From the NCBI RefSeq assembly GCF_000023105.1, contig NC_012669.1, forward strand, positions 4,527,025 through 4,591,024: a stretch of DNA of 64,000 nucleotides. Reading direction: 5' to 3'. Positions within the stretch are counted from its first letter, which is position 1. Every line of letters begins with the position of its first letter. The position numbers were made by a program, and so were the translations under genes. The stretch comes from Beutenbergia cavernae DSM 12333 (lineage in GTDB: Bacteria > Actinomycetota > Actinomycetes > Actinomycetales > Beutenbergiaceae). Shown piece by piece: positions 17,825-29,041 of the stretch. The notes below the pieces were generated by a model, which was given only the letters and a program-made list of their open reading frames with translations, did no database searches and was not told the DNA's origin.

Positions 17825-19057
17825 CTACGTCGCTGCCTCCCCGAGGCCCGCGAGGTGCGCCACGAGGTACCGCCGCTCCGCAGCATTCGTCGCGTGCGAC
17901 GCAGCGCTCCGGAACGCCTCCCGCGCCTCCGTGACGCGGCCCGCACGTTCGAGCAGATGCCCGCGGACGACGTCGTAGCGGGCCAGCTGGGCGACGGCCG
18001 GTGCGGCGGCGTCGAGCACCGCCAGGCCCGCGGCGGGGCCGTGAGCCATCGCAGCGGCGACGGCGCGGTTGAGGGTCACGACGCCGCTGCCGGTCATCTC
18101 CTCGAGCGCCTCGTAGACGTCGAGGATCCGAGGCCAGTCGGTGTCCTCGGGGCGGGCGGCCCGGGCGTGGATCGCGGCGATCTCGGCCTGCAGCTCGTAC
18201 TCCCCCGGTGGCCCCGGCTCGGCGGCCGCCCGCTCCAGGAGAGCCAGTCCCTCGGCGATGCGGGAGTGGTTCCACCGCCGGCGGTCCTGCTGGGCCATCG
18301 GCACGATGTCGCCGGCGTCGTCGGTGCGGGCGGGTCGCCGCGCATCGGTCAGGAGCATGAGCGCGAGCAACGCCCCGACCTCCCGCTGGTCGGCGTCGCC
18401 GTCGCCGGCCGCGAGCGCCAGCCGGGTGAGCCGGATCGCTTCCTCCGACAGCTCCACGCGGTTGAGCTCCCCGCCGCCGGCGCTCGTGTGCCCCTCGGTG
18501 AACATGAGGTAGAGCACGTGCAGCACGGCCCGCTGCCGTTCGGTGCGCTCGGCGGGTTCCGGCATGGTGAAGCCCACGCCCGACGCCGCGATCCGCGCCT
18601 TCGCGCGGCTGATGCGTTGCGCCATCGTGGCCTCGGGCACGAAGAACGCGGCGGCGATCTCCGCCGTCGACAACCCGCCGACGGCGCGCAGCGTGAGCGC
18701 GATCGCCGATGCCGGCGTGAGCGCCGGGTGAGCGCACAGGTAGAGGAGGACGAGCGAGTCGTCGGCACTCGGGGCGGTGCCGCCGACCGGTTCGGCCATG
18801 AGGGCGGCGAGCTCGCGGCGTCGTCGTGACGACTCGCTCCTCCAGGCGTCGACCATCCGCCGGGTCGCCGTCCGCACGAGCCACGCCCGGGGGTGCTCCG
18901 GCACGCCGTCCTCGGGCCACCGCTGCGCCGCCACCAGGAGCGCCTCCTGCACGGCGTCCTCGGCGGCGTCGAAGTCGCCGTACCGACGCGTGAGCGCGCC
19001 GACGACCTGCGGCGCGAGCTCGCGCAGCAGGTCGTCGACGACGGCGTCGGGCGTCAG
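17825..19057 (-). CDS. ECF42-type RNA polymerase sigma factor (with C-terminal TPR-like extension), copy 1
   Basis: A sigma factor of about 410 residues. Region 2 is APQVVGALTRRYGDFDAAEDAVQEAL, region 4 is LTLRAVGGLSTAEIAAAFFVPEATMAQRISRAKARI. The 200-residue C-terminal half (VLYLMFTEGHTSAGGGELNRVELS, then helical pairs) is the extension typical of ECF42, thought to replace an anti-sigma factor. Homology begins at LTPDAVVDDLLREL, but no ATG, GTG or TTG occurs there; the first homologous codon is a CTG overlapping the upstream stop (CTGA). CTG is therefore proposed as the start. It is coupled to a YciI/DGPF gene, the usual ECF42 partner. Confidence 0.85.
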   Translation of the reverse strand: MTPDAVVDDLLRELAPQVVGALTRRYGDFDAAEDAVQEALLVAAQRWPEDGVPEHPRAWLVRTATRRMVDAWRSESSRRRRELAALMAEPVGGTAPSADDSLVLLYLCAHPALTPASAIALTLRAVGGLSTAEIAAAFFVPEATMAQRISRAKARIAASGVGFTMPEPAERTERQRAVLHVLYLMFTEGHTSAGGGELNRVELSEEAIRLTRLALAAGDGDADQREVGALLALMLLTDARRPARTDDAGDIVPMAQQDRRRWNHSRIAEGLALLERAAAEPGPPGEYELQAEIAAIHARAARPEDTDWPRILDVYEALEEMTGSGVVTLNRAVAAAMAHGPAAGLAVLDAAAPAVAQLARYDVVRGHLLERAGRVTEAREAFRSAASHATNAAERRYLVAHLAGLGEAAT

Positions 19058-19494
19058 CGCGGTTCGCCGGTGGTCGCGTAGTGGGTCATCTCGTCCGCGT
19101 CCGACGGGCCGTCGTCCATGATCCGCCGCACGTGGACGGGCTGCTGCGTCGCGATCCCGCCGCGGCCGGGAACCGCCGACACCTTCGCCGCGATCTCGAT
19201 CGCGCGCTCCTCGGACTCCACGTCCACGATCTGGTACCCGGCGAGCCACTCCTTGAACTCGCCGAACGGGCCGTCCGTCACCACGGGTGCCGCTACGCCG
19301 TCCGACCGGACCGTGCGCGCCAGGTCGGGCCCGGTGAGCAGGGTGCCGCTGACGAGCTCACCGCTCGCGACGAGCTCCTCCGTCAGGGTCCCGTAGTAGT
19401 CCAGGTGGGCCTGGATCTCCTCGGGGGTCCACTCCTCCATCGGCGTGGTGTCGGGGCCGGACTCGAACGTCACACCCAGCAGGTACTTCGTCAT
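19054..19494 (-). CDS. YciI-like (YCII/DGPF) protein, ECF42 partner, copy 1
   Basis: A 146-residue YCII-related protein. It begins MTKYLLGVTFE, has a helix with WTPEEIQAHLDYYGTLTEELVASGELV, and carries the family motif VVTDGPFGEFKEWLAGYQIVDV, which gives the DGPF name. A closing strand is QPVHVRRIMD. Such proteins form ferredoxin-like dimers, are targets of ECF42 sigma factors, and their biochemical activity is unresolved. GAGGAAG lies before the ATG at 19494. The stop codon overlaps the sigma-factor start, so both proteins are made from one mRNA. Confidence 0.9.
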   Translation of the reverse strand: MTKYLLGVTFESGPDTTPMEEWTPEEIQAHLDYYGTLTEELVASGELVSGTLLTGPDLARTVRSDGVAAPVVTDGPFGEFKEWLAGYQIVDVESEERAIEIAAKVSAVPGRGGIATQQPVHVRRIMDDGPSDADEMTHYATTGEPR

Positions 19495-19718
19495 GGTCTT
19501 CCTCGCTTCTTCACGGGGTGCCCTGTGCGGCACCGTCGAGAGTAGAACGGAGCCGCCGCGGCGTCCTCGACATCACCGCCGAAGTTCGTCGAATCTCATC
19601 GGCGCGGCCGCGTCCGGTCGGTCCTCTCCCGCCGAGTGCCTGATCCCTCGCGCTCTCACCGGCGGGTCGCGGGCACAGATCCCGCACTCGACGGCGAGGA
19701 CGCGCCTCAGAGTTCCGC

Positions 19719-20711
19719 TCAGTCGTCCGAGGCTGCGGCTCCCGCCGCCGCCGACGCGGCCGCGTCGTCGTCGTCGAGCTCGCGGCCCCTCAGGATCTTC
19801 GACTCGCGCCACAGCAGGTGCGCGCCGGTCCACACCAGCATCGCGGCGACGATGCAGATGCACGGGAAGAGCACGATGAAGTCGAGTGCGGTCCCGATCG
19901 GTGGCGCCCCGGGCATCGCCGATCGCAGGGCCGGGAAGGACAGCATCGTGGCCGAGAGCCAGATGACGTTCGAGAACTCGAGCTTCTTCTTCAGCAGCGC
20001 GCTCCCGATCGTCACCACGGCCATGAGCGTCGTCAGCAGGATCGCCAGCAGGTAGAACACCACCAGGGTCACGCTGAGCGCGTCGCGGTTGCCGTCCAGA
20101 GTCACCGGCAGCGTGTCGATCCCGTTCTCCGTGGTGACCTCGCCCAGCGTCGCGCTCATCACCCACGGACGGGCCGAGTTCTCGATCGTCAGCTCGAACG
20201 GCACGTTCTCGCCCGTCTCGTCGTCCTGCACGCTGACCCGGAAGTCGGAGAAGGGTCGGTCCCAGGGGTAGAACGTGTCCCCGCGGTCCAGCACCAGCGT
20301 GACCGTCGTCGGGTCGACGATCGACTCGCCCGGGTAGGTGACCACCGACGTCGTCATCCCGCCGGAGACGATCTCGATGCGGAGGTTCTCGGACATCTCG
20401 CCGGCGCGGTCGCCCACGAAGTCGCCGTGCGGGATGGGCAGGATGTTGGCGCTCAGGACCCGGTTCGTGAGGTCGACGTCCTCCGTCTTCATCTGGAGCG
20501 TCAGGTAGTCCTCGCCCGTCACCGGCTGCTCACCCTGGATGGGCACCTCCGTCGTCACGTTGAGCGCACCCGAGAACGCGACGACCGCGTAGTAGACCAC
20601 CAGGAGAGCCCCGACGACGGCGAGGATGCGCGGGGCCGGGTTCTTGCGACGCCGACGACGCTCCGCGGCCACGACGTCGTCGGGCACCATCTCGTCCACC
20701 TGCTGGGTCAT
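19719..20711 (-). CDS. DUF4436 membrane protein
   Basis: A 330-residue membrane protein. The order is an acidic then Arg/Lys-rich cytoplasmic tail (ERRRRRKNPAPR), a first helix (ILAVVGALLVVYYAVVAFSG), and an external beta-rich domain of about 170 residues with VDLTNRVLSANILPIPHGDF and FYPWDRPFSDF. Three closing helices are VTLVVFYLLAILLTTLMAVV, VIWLSATMLSFPALRSAMPG and ALDFIVLFPCICIVAAMLVW. This order, with PWD and R-MPGAPPIG, matches DUF4436. Function is unknown. Its ATG overlaps the stop of the glycine-rich secreted-protein gene (ATGA), so the two are translationally coupled and likely act together at the membrane. Confidence 0.88.
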   Translation of the reverse strand: MTQQVDEMVPDDVVAAERRRRRKNPAPRILAVVGALLVVYYAVVAFSGALNVTTEVPIQGEQPVTGEDYLTLQMKTEDVDLTNRVLSANILPIPHGDFVGDRAGEMSENLRIEIVSGGMTTSVVTYPGESIVDPTTVTLVLDRGDTFYPWDRPFSDFRVSVQDDETGENVPFELTIENSARPWVMSATLGEVTTENGIDTLPVTLDGNRDALSVTLVVFYLLAILLTTLMAVVTIGSALLKKKLEFSNVIWLSATMLSFPALRSAMPGAPPIGTALDFIVLFPCICIVAAMLVWTGAHLLWRESKILRGRELDDDDAAASAAAGAAASDD

Positions 20712-23011
20712 CGTGTCTCCCTCGGTTCTGACGTTCCGGACTCGCGCTTCTCGGCGACCGTGGCCGCGAGCGCGTACAGCAGCAGGACGAGCAGCAGGAG
20801 GTACGGCCCGGGCGTCGACGTGATCGCCGCCGCGAACGCCTCCGTGTCGGTGACGTGCTCGACGTCGGCAGTCACGGTGGTCGACGTGTCCATGGACGGG
20901 TCGCTCGAGGAGACGCTGAGCTGCTGCCGTGCCTGGTTCGGGGCGTTCAGCTCGTCCGCGAGCAGCCGGATCGTCACCTGCGCCGTCGCACCGGGATCGA
21001 GGGTGATGACGCACGCGAACTCCGTGGTGCGCACCGCACACTCGGCCTCCGGGTCGACCTGCACGGACCGGTAGATGAAGCCCTTGTTGACGCTCCCGCT
21101 GAGGGTCAGCGTGACCGGGCCGGACGACGGGTTCGGGCCGAGCGTGGTGTCGAAGCGCCCCACCTGCCCGCGCTGGAGCTCGCCCGCCCGCATCTGCACG
21201 TTCATCGTGAGCGGGCGACCCGCCGGGTCGGGGTCGGCCGGCTCCGGCTCCGGTTCCTCCGGCTCGTCGGGTTCAGCCGGCTCGACGACGGGCGGGGGCG
21301 ACGGCGACGGCGTCACCTCCGGTTCGGTCGTCGGGCGCGGACGAGGCACGGGCGGCACTGCCGGCGCCGGGGCGGGAGGCGCGGACGGGGTCACCGGCGG
21401 GGGCGGCGCGGGCGGGGGCGGCGGCGGCTCGACGATCGTGACGGTGTACGTCGGACCTGAGACCGCGTTGTCGTAGGCGTCCGTGGCCGTCGGGATCAGC
21501 GGGTTCCCACCGAGCGCCAGTGGGCTCGTCGGCGTGCACGACCACGAGCCGGAGCTCGGCACGGTGACCGGGCCGCACACCACCGTGCCGGCCGTGGTGC
21601 GCACCGTGACGCTGCTGCCGGCCTCGCCGGTGCCGCTGACGGCGGTGCTCGTGTTCGTCGACGTCGCCGGGCCGGTGATGGCCGGCGCGGCAGGCGGGGT
21701 GACGTCGACGACGTACGTGACCGTCTCGCTCGCGGGGTAGACGTCGGCGAAGTCGTTGGTCTGCGTGGCGACGAGCGGGTGCGAGCCCTCGGCGAGCGGC
21801 GTCGTCGGCGTGCACGTCCACGTGCCGTCGGCCGCGGCCACGGCGGTGCACACCGTCGGCCCTCCGGCGCCGTCGGTGACGGTGACGGTGTTCCCCGGCC
21901 CCGCCGTGCCGGTGATCGTCGGCGACTGCTCGCTCGACGTCGTCCCGTCGGCCGGTGCCGTGATGACCGGGGCCGGCATCACCCACTGCAGGACGAGGAA
22001 GCCGGCGCCGCCGGCCTGGCCGAGGGCGTTCGTCATGCCACCGATCCCGACGTTCGCGGCGTAGCCGTACACCGGGTCGCCCATCCCTCCGGGCTGCGCG
22101 TTCACGCCGGGAGCGGCGCCGCTCGCTCCGGCCTCGGAACGGGGCGCCGTCACCGTCGGCGCGATGTAGGACGACCCGCCGCCGCCCGTCCCGTTGGACG
22201 CGCCACAGCCACCGCCTCCGCCGCCGAACCTCCCGGCACCTCCGCCACCGCCAGCCTGGTACTCGCCACCGCCGGCGCCGCTGCCGCCGGCGTAGGCGGA
22301 TCCCGCCGTCGCCACGACGGCGCAGCCCGGCGACGGCGCGCCCGCACCGCCCTCCGACGGGCTGCCTCCGCCGGCGTTTCCAACGCCGCCCTGGCCCGGC
22401 TGACCGCTGGCGCCGGCCGCGCCGCCGCCCCCACCACCGCCCGTCGACCCGCTGGCCGCACCCCCGCCTGCGCCGGCCACCAGCAGCGGCTCGGACGCGA
22501 ACGGTTCGCCGGTCCACAGCGCCCCGAGTCCGCCACCTGTAGAACCGTGCGGGATGCCGCCGAGGACCGCGCCGCCCACGCCGCCGTTCCCGAACGGCGA
22601 CAGGTCCGGGTTGGTGTTGTATCCACCCCATCCGATCGTGATGTTCCACGTCTCCCCGCCCGTGGCCGGGGCCACGCCGGCGACGAACGCTCCAGCACCG
22701 CCTCCCGGCGTCGCGGCGTCGTGCGTGCTCGCAGCACCGCCGCCGCCCGCTCCCCACAGCCGAGCGTCGACCTCCGTCACCCCAGGAGGGACACGGAAGG
22801 TCTGGTTCGCGCCGGGGTTCGTGAACGTGAACATGCGACAGTTCGTGAACCCGGCGAGCGGCGTGCAGTCGGCCGGGTCCGCGGCCGCAGGCTGTGCGCC
22901 CGGGCCGGCGACGGTGCCGGCGACCAGGAGGATGGCCGCGAGACCCGCCACGAGCCACGCCGCCGGCGCACGGCGAAGTCCGCGTCCCGTCCGGACGAAC
23001 GATCGGCGCAC
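20708..23011 (-). CDS. Glycine-rich secreted surface protein with Ig-like repeats and a C-terminal membrane anchor
   Basis: A 767-residue exported protein. Signal peptide: APAAWLVAGLAAILLVAGTVAG. Next is a 40-residue segment with two Cys (DCTPLAGFTNCRMFTFTNPG), then about 250 residues very rich in Gly (for example STGGGGGGGAAGASG), resembling the glycine-rich region of bacterial adhesins. Two Ig-like repeats follow (APADGTTSSEQSPTITGTAG and APAITGPATSTNTSTAVSGT), then a Pro/Glu/Thr stalk, a final beta domain with Cys, and a C-terminal helix (GPYLLLLVLLLYALAATVA) with a charged tail. There is no LPxTG. The start is a GTG 6-7 nt behind AGGGGAG. Confidence 0.85.
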   Translation of the reverse strand: MRRSFVRTGRGLRRAPAAWLVAGLAAILLVAGTVAGPGAQPAAADPADCTPLAGFTNCRMFTFTNPGANQTFRVPPGVTEVDARLWGAGGGGAASTHDAATPGGGAGAFVAGVAPATGGETWNITIGWGGYNTNPDLSPFGNGGVGGAVLGGIPHGSTGGGLGALWTGEPFASEPLLVAGAGGGAASGSTGGGGGGGAAGASGQPGQGGVGNAGGGSPSEGGAGAPSPGCAVVATAGSAYAGGSGAGGGEYQAGGGGGAGRFGGGGGGCGASNGTGGGGSSYIAPTVTAPRSEAGASGAAPGVNAQPGGMGDPVYGYAANVGIGGMTNALGQAGGAGFLVLQWVMPAPVITAPADGTTSSEQSPTITGTAGPGNTVTVTDGAGGPTVCTAVAAADGTWTCTPTTPLAEGSHPLVATQTNDFADVYPASETVTYVVDVTPPAAPAITGPATSTNTSTAVSGTGEAGSSVTVRTTAGTVVCGPVTVPSSGSWSCTPTSPLALGGNPLIPTATDAYDNAVSGPTYTVTIVEPPPPPPAPPPPVTPSAPPAPAPAVPPVPRPRPTTEPEVTPSPSPPPVVEPAEPDEPEEPEPEPADPDPAGRPLTMNVQMRAGELQRGQVGRFDTTLGPNPSSGPVTLTLSGSVNKGFIYRSVQVDPEAECAVRTTEFACVITLDPGATAQVTIRLLADELNAPNQARQQLSVSSSDPSMDTSTTVTADVEHVTDTEAFAAAITSTPGPYLLLLVLLLYALAATVAEKRESGTSEPRETR

Positions 23012-23187
23012 GTGCGCTCCCCTGGCGGCTCTCCCGCGTGCCGCTCCGTGCCGACGCGACTCGCTCACCGAGAGACGTCTATCTCACTTCATCGGCGCGC
23101 GCACGCCGAGCGGCGTTCGCTCACGCCGGCCCGATGGGCGATCATCGTCGGGACGTCGGGCGCGGAGGGTGCGCCCGGCGCCCTGGC

Positions 23188-23580
23188 TCAGGAGCTGCCG
23201 GGCAGGTCCGCCGCGAGGATCACGTGCGGGTCGCCGTCGAACGGCTGCAGCGCACCCGGTGCGGGGAACGGCAGCTCGTACGTCTCCTGCTTCGCGCCGA
23301 CGTCGCCGAAGTCGTCCCGCTTCACGACGACGCGGTCCGGCCCGACCTCGACGATGCGGACCCGCAGCGGCGCGGAGCCCGGTCGCTCGAGCTGCCACAG
23401 GTCGGCGAGCCAGTGCAGGCCGCGCTCGTCGAGGGCGTCCTCGGCCTCGTCCCAGGGCACGACGCCGGTGATCTCGCGGCCGAGGCGGTCGATCGCGACG
23501 AACCCGTCGCCGTCGAGCCGCATCCAGCCGAGAAGCTCGCGGTCGCCCGCGCGGCGGTGCTCGATCCAGTCCTGGGGCAT
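23188..23580 (-). CDS. Hypothetical protein, 130 residues
   Basis: I do not recognise a family. The protein is acidic and mixed alpha/beta. It opens with MPQDWIEHRRAGDRELLGWM, has a strand pair (GFVAIDRLGREITGVVP), a helix (WDEAEDALDERGLHWLADLW), and a beta region with RVRIVEVGPDRVVVKRDDFG before a PFPAP turn and a final DPHVILAADLP strand. Codon use looks like that of its neighbours and the reading frame is well supported. TACCAT ends 6 nt before the ATG with no Shine-Dalgarno, suggesting a leaderless transcript. It is not obviously linked to the DUF1905 gene upstream, which ends 55 nt away. Confidence 0.75.
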   Translation of the reverse strand: MPQDWIEHRRAGDRELLGWMRLDGDGFVAIDRLGREITGVVPWDEAEDALDERGLHWLADLWQLERPGSAPLRVRIVEVGPDRVVVKRDDFGDVGAKQETYELPFPAPGALQPFDGDPHVILAADLPGSS

Positions 23581-23635
23581 CCGGCGATGGTACGGAGCCG
23601 GGCGCACAGGAGCCACGGGTATTCGCCGGCGCCCC

Positions 23636-27315
<3,680 letters not shown>

Positions 27316-27350
27316 GCCTCGACGGTACGTCCGCATCCGCCGGGCCGGCA

Positions 27351-27365
27351 GGTACTGGCAGTACC
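27351..27365. promoter_or_regulatory. Palindromic operator, probable binding site of the MmyB-type regulator
   Basis: GGTACT and AGTACC flank GGC, a perfect 6-3-6 palindrome, located 36 nt upstream of the regulator start. It lies near that gene's expected -35 region and faces the divergent alcohol dehydrogenase. A related half-site occurs upstream of the aldo/keto reductase gene that starts at 32698. Confidence 0.65.
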
Positions 27366-27482
27366 CGGAACGGCAGGGACTCCCTCGGGCCGAGGAGGCA
27401 CGGTGGACTGGGTCGCAGCGGCCCGACGGCGCCCAGGCGCACCAGGTGCGACCACCACCTCTCGCTGTGAAGGGACACCACC

Positions 27483-28520
27483 ATGCGAGCCACCTACATG
27501 TACGGCGCCGGCGACGTGCGCGTGATCGACGTGCCGGACCCGATCGTCCAGCAGCCGACCGACGCCGTCGTGCGGGTCGTCCTGGCCTGCGTCTGCGGGT
27601 CGGACCTGCATCCGTACCACTCCATGCCCGCCACGCCGGAGGGCCATTCGATGGGGCACGAGTTCCTCGGCGTCGTCGAGGACGTCGGCTCCGACGTGAC
27701 GACGGTCGCCGTCGGGGACCTGGTCATCGCGCCGTTCGCGTGGTCGGACAACACGTGCGACTTCTGCCGCGAGGGCCTGCACACCTCGTGCCGGCACGGC
27801 GGGTTCTGGAACGCCAACGGCGTCGGGGGCGGGCAGGCCGAGGCGGTACGGGTGCCGCTCGCCGACGGCACCCTCGTCGCGGCGCCCGTCGGTGAGGACT
27901 CGCCGCTCCTGCCGTCGCTCCTCACGCTCTCCGACGTGTACGGCACCGGCTTCCACGCCGCTCTCCGCGCGGGCGTGAACCAGCGGACCACCGTCACGGT
28001 GATCGGCGACGGCGCCGTCGGGCTCATGGCCGTGCTCTCCGCCCGGCAGCTCGGCGCCGAGCAGATCATCCTCATGGGCCGGCACCCTGCCCGCACCGAT
28101 CTGGGCGTCGAGCTGGGCGCCACCGACGTGGTCGCCGAGCGCGGCGCGGAGGGCATCGCGAGGGTGCGCGAGCTCACCGGCGGCGACGGCGCCCACGCGG
28201 TGCTCGAGGCCGTGGGGCACATGCCGGCCTACGAGCAGGCGGTCGGCGTCGTGCGCCCCGGCGGCGTCATCAGCCGCGTGGGCGTGCCGCAGTACTCCTC
28301 GGCGCCGGTCGGGTTCGGGAGCCTGTTCGGCCCGAACGTCACGCTGACCGGCGGACCCGCCCCGGCCCGGGCGTACATCGAGCGCCTCATGCCCGCCGTC
28401 CTCGACGGCACCGTCGACCCGGGCCGGGTGTTCGACAGCACCGTCGCCCTCGACGACGTGGCCGACGGCTACCGGGCGATGGACGCCCGCACCTCGCTCA
28501 AGGTGCTCGTCCGCCCCTGA
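27483..28520 (+). CDS. Zinc-dependent alcohol dehydrogenase (MDR family)
   Basis: A 345-residue medium-chain dehydrogenase. The catalytic zinc ligand is the Cys of VCGSDLHPYH, with GHEFLGVVEDVG following. The structural-zinc lobe is shortened to three Cys, in TCDFCREGLHTSC, rather than the usual four. The cofactor site is VIGDGAVGLMAVLSARQLGA followed by GRHPAR, which suggests NADP. It probably oxidises or reduces a small alcohol or aldehyde. AAGGGACACC precedes the ATG. It is divergent from the MmyB-type regulator operon and followed 44 nt later by a CMD-family gene, so it forms the other arm of a redox module. Confidence 0.93.
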   Translation: MRATYMYGAGDVRVIDVPDPIVQQPTDAVVRVVLACVCGSDLHPYHSMPATPEGHSMGHEFLGVVEDVGSDVTTVAVGDLVIAPFAWSDNTCDFCREGLHTSCRHGGFWNANGVGGGQAEAVRVPLADGTLVAAPVGEDSPLLPSLLTLSDVYGTGFHAALRAGVNQRTTVTVIGDGAVGLMAVLSARQLGAEQIILMGRHPARTDLGVELGATDVVAERGAEGIARVRELTGGDGAHAVLEAVGHMPAYEQAVGVVRPGGVISRVGVPQYSSAPVGFGSLFGPNVTLTGGPAPARAYIERLMPAVLDGTVDPGRVFDSTVALDDVADGYRAMDARTSLKVLVRP

Positions 28521-28564
28521 CCCGCCCGACGCCGTCGTCCGCCAACGATCCCTGGAGAGACACG

Positions 28565-28888
28565 ATGACCGATCCCACGCAGCAGAGCGCAGCCCAGCGA
28601 CTCGTCGGCGACATCGCCCCGAAGCTGGCCGCCCTGACCGACGACGTGCTGTTCGGCGAGGTGTGGTCGCGGCCGGAGCTCGCCCGCCGCGACCGCAGCC
28701 TCGTGACCGTCGCCGCCCTCGTCACCAACGGCAGCACCGAGCAGCTCCGGAGCCACCTCGCGCTGGCGCGGGAGAACGGGCTGACTGAAGGCGAGCTCAT
28801 CGAGGCGATCACCCACCTCGCGTTCTACGCCGGGTGGCCGCGGGCGATGTCCGCCGTCGGCGTCGCGCGGGAGGTCTTCGCCGCCTGA
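28565..28888 (+). CDS. Carboxymuconolactone decarboxylase (CMD) family protein
   Basis: A 107-residue all-helical protein. It has VWSRPELARRDRSLVTVAAL and the helix-hairpin EGELIEAITHLAFYAGWPRA, the CMD signature with its His and Trp. There is no Cys-x-x-Cys, so it is unlike the AhpD peroxidase branch and closer to true gamma-carboxymuconolactone decarboxylase-like proteins. GGAGAGACACG precedes the ATG. Being 44 nt behind the alcohol dehydrogenase, it is probably cotranscribed. Together with the divergent cupin and aldo/keto reductase it completes a set commonly seen next to MmyB-type regulators. Confidence 0.92.
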   Translation: MTDPTQQSAAQRLVGDIAPKLAALTDDVLFGEVWSRPELARRDRSLVTVAALVTNGSTEQLRSHLALARENGLTEGELIEAITHLAFYAGWPRAMSAVGVAREVFAA

Positions 28889-28923
28889 CCTCTCGTGCCC
28901 GGGGTGGGGCGACTCTTCGTCGG

Positions 28924-28969
28924 TTGTCCCCAGATCACGCTTTTCCGTGAATTGGGCGCATTGTCCACA
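28924..28969. promoter_or_regulatory. Two DnaA-box-like nonamers upstream of the DUF222/HNH gene
   Basis: TTGTCCACA at 28961-28969 matches the preferred actinobacterial DnaA box exactly; TTGTCCCCA at 28924-28932 differs at one base. Both lie in a relatively AT-rich stretch of about 130 nt. Whether DnaA binds is unknown; no other origin features (AT-rich unwinding element, dnaA, dnaN) are present. Confidence 0.4.
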
Positions 28970-29041
28970 GAATGCGCGGGCTAGATCTTCTCGTTTGCAG
29001 CCTGCTCTTGTGTACATGTGTTCGACATGAGATGCTGGGGC

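Noticed and set aside
21300-22560. A CRISPR or DNA repeat array in the glycine-rich gene
   Set aside because: The repetition is at protein level (Gly-rich codons); there are no regular spacers or identical repeats.
28924-28969. A replication origin
   Set aside because: Only two DnaA-type boxes, and no dnaA, dnaN or large AT-rich region nearby.
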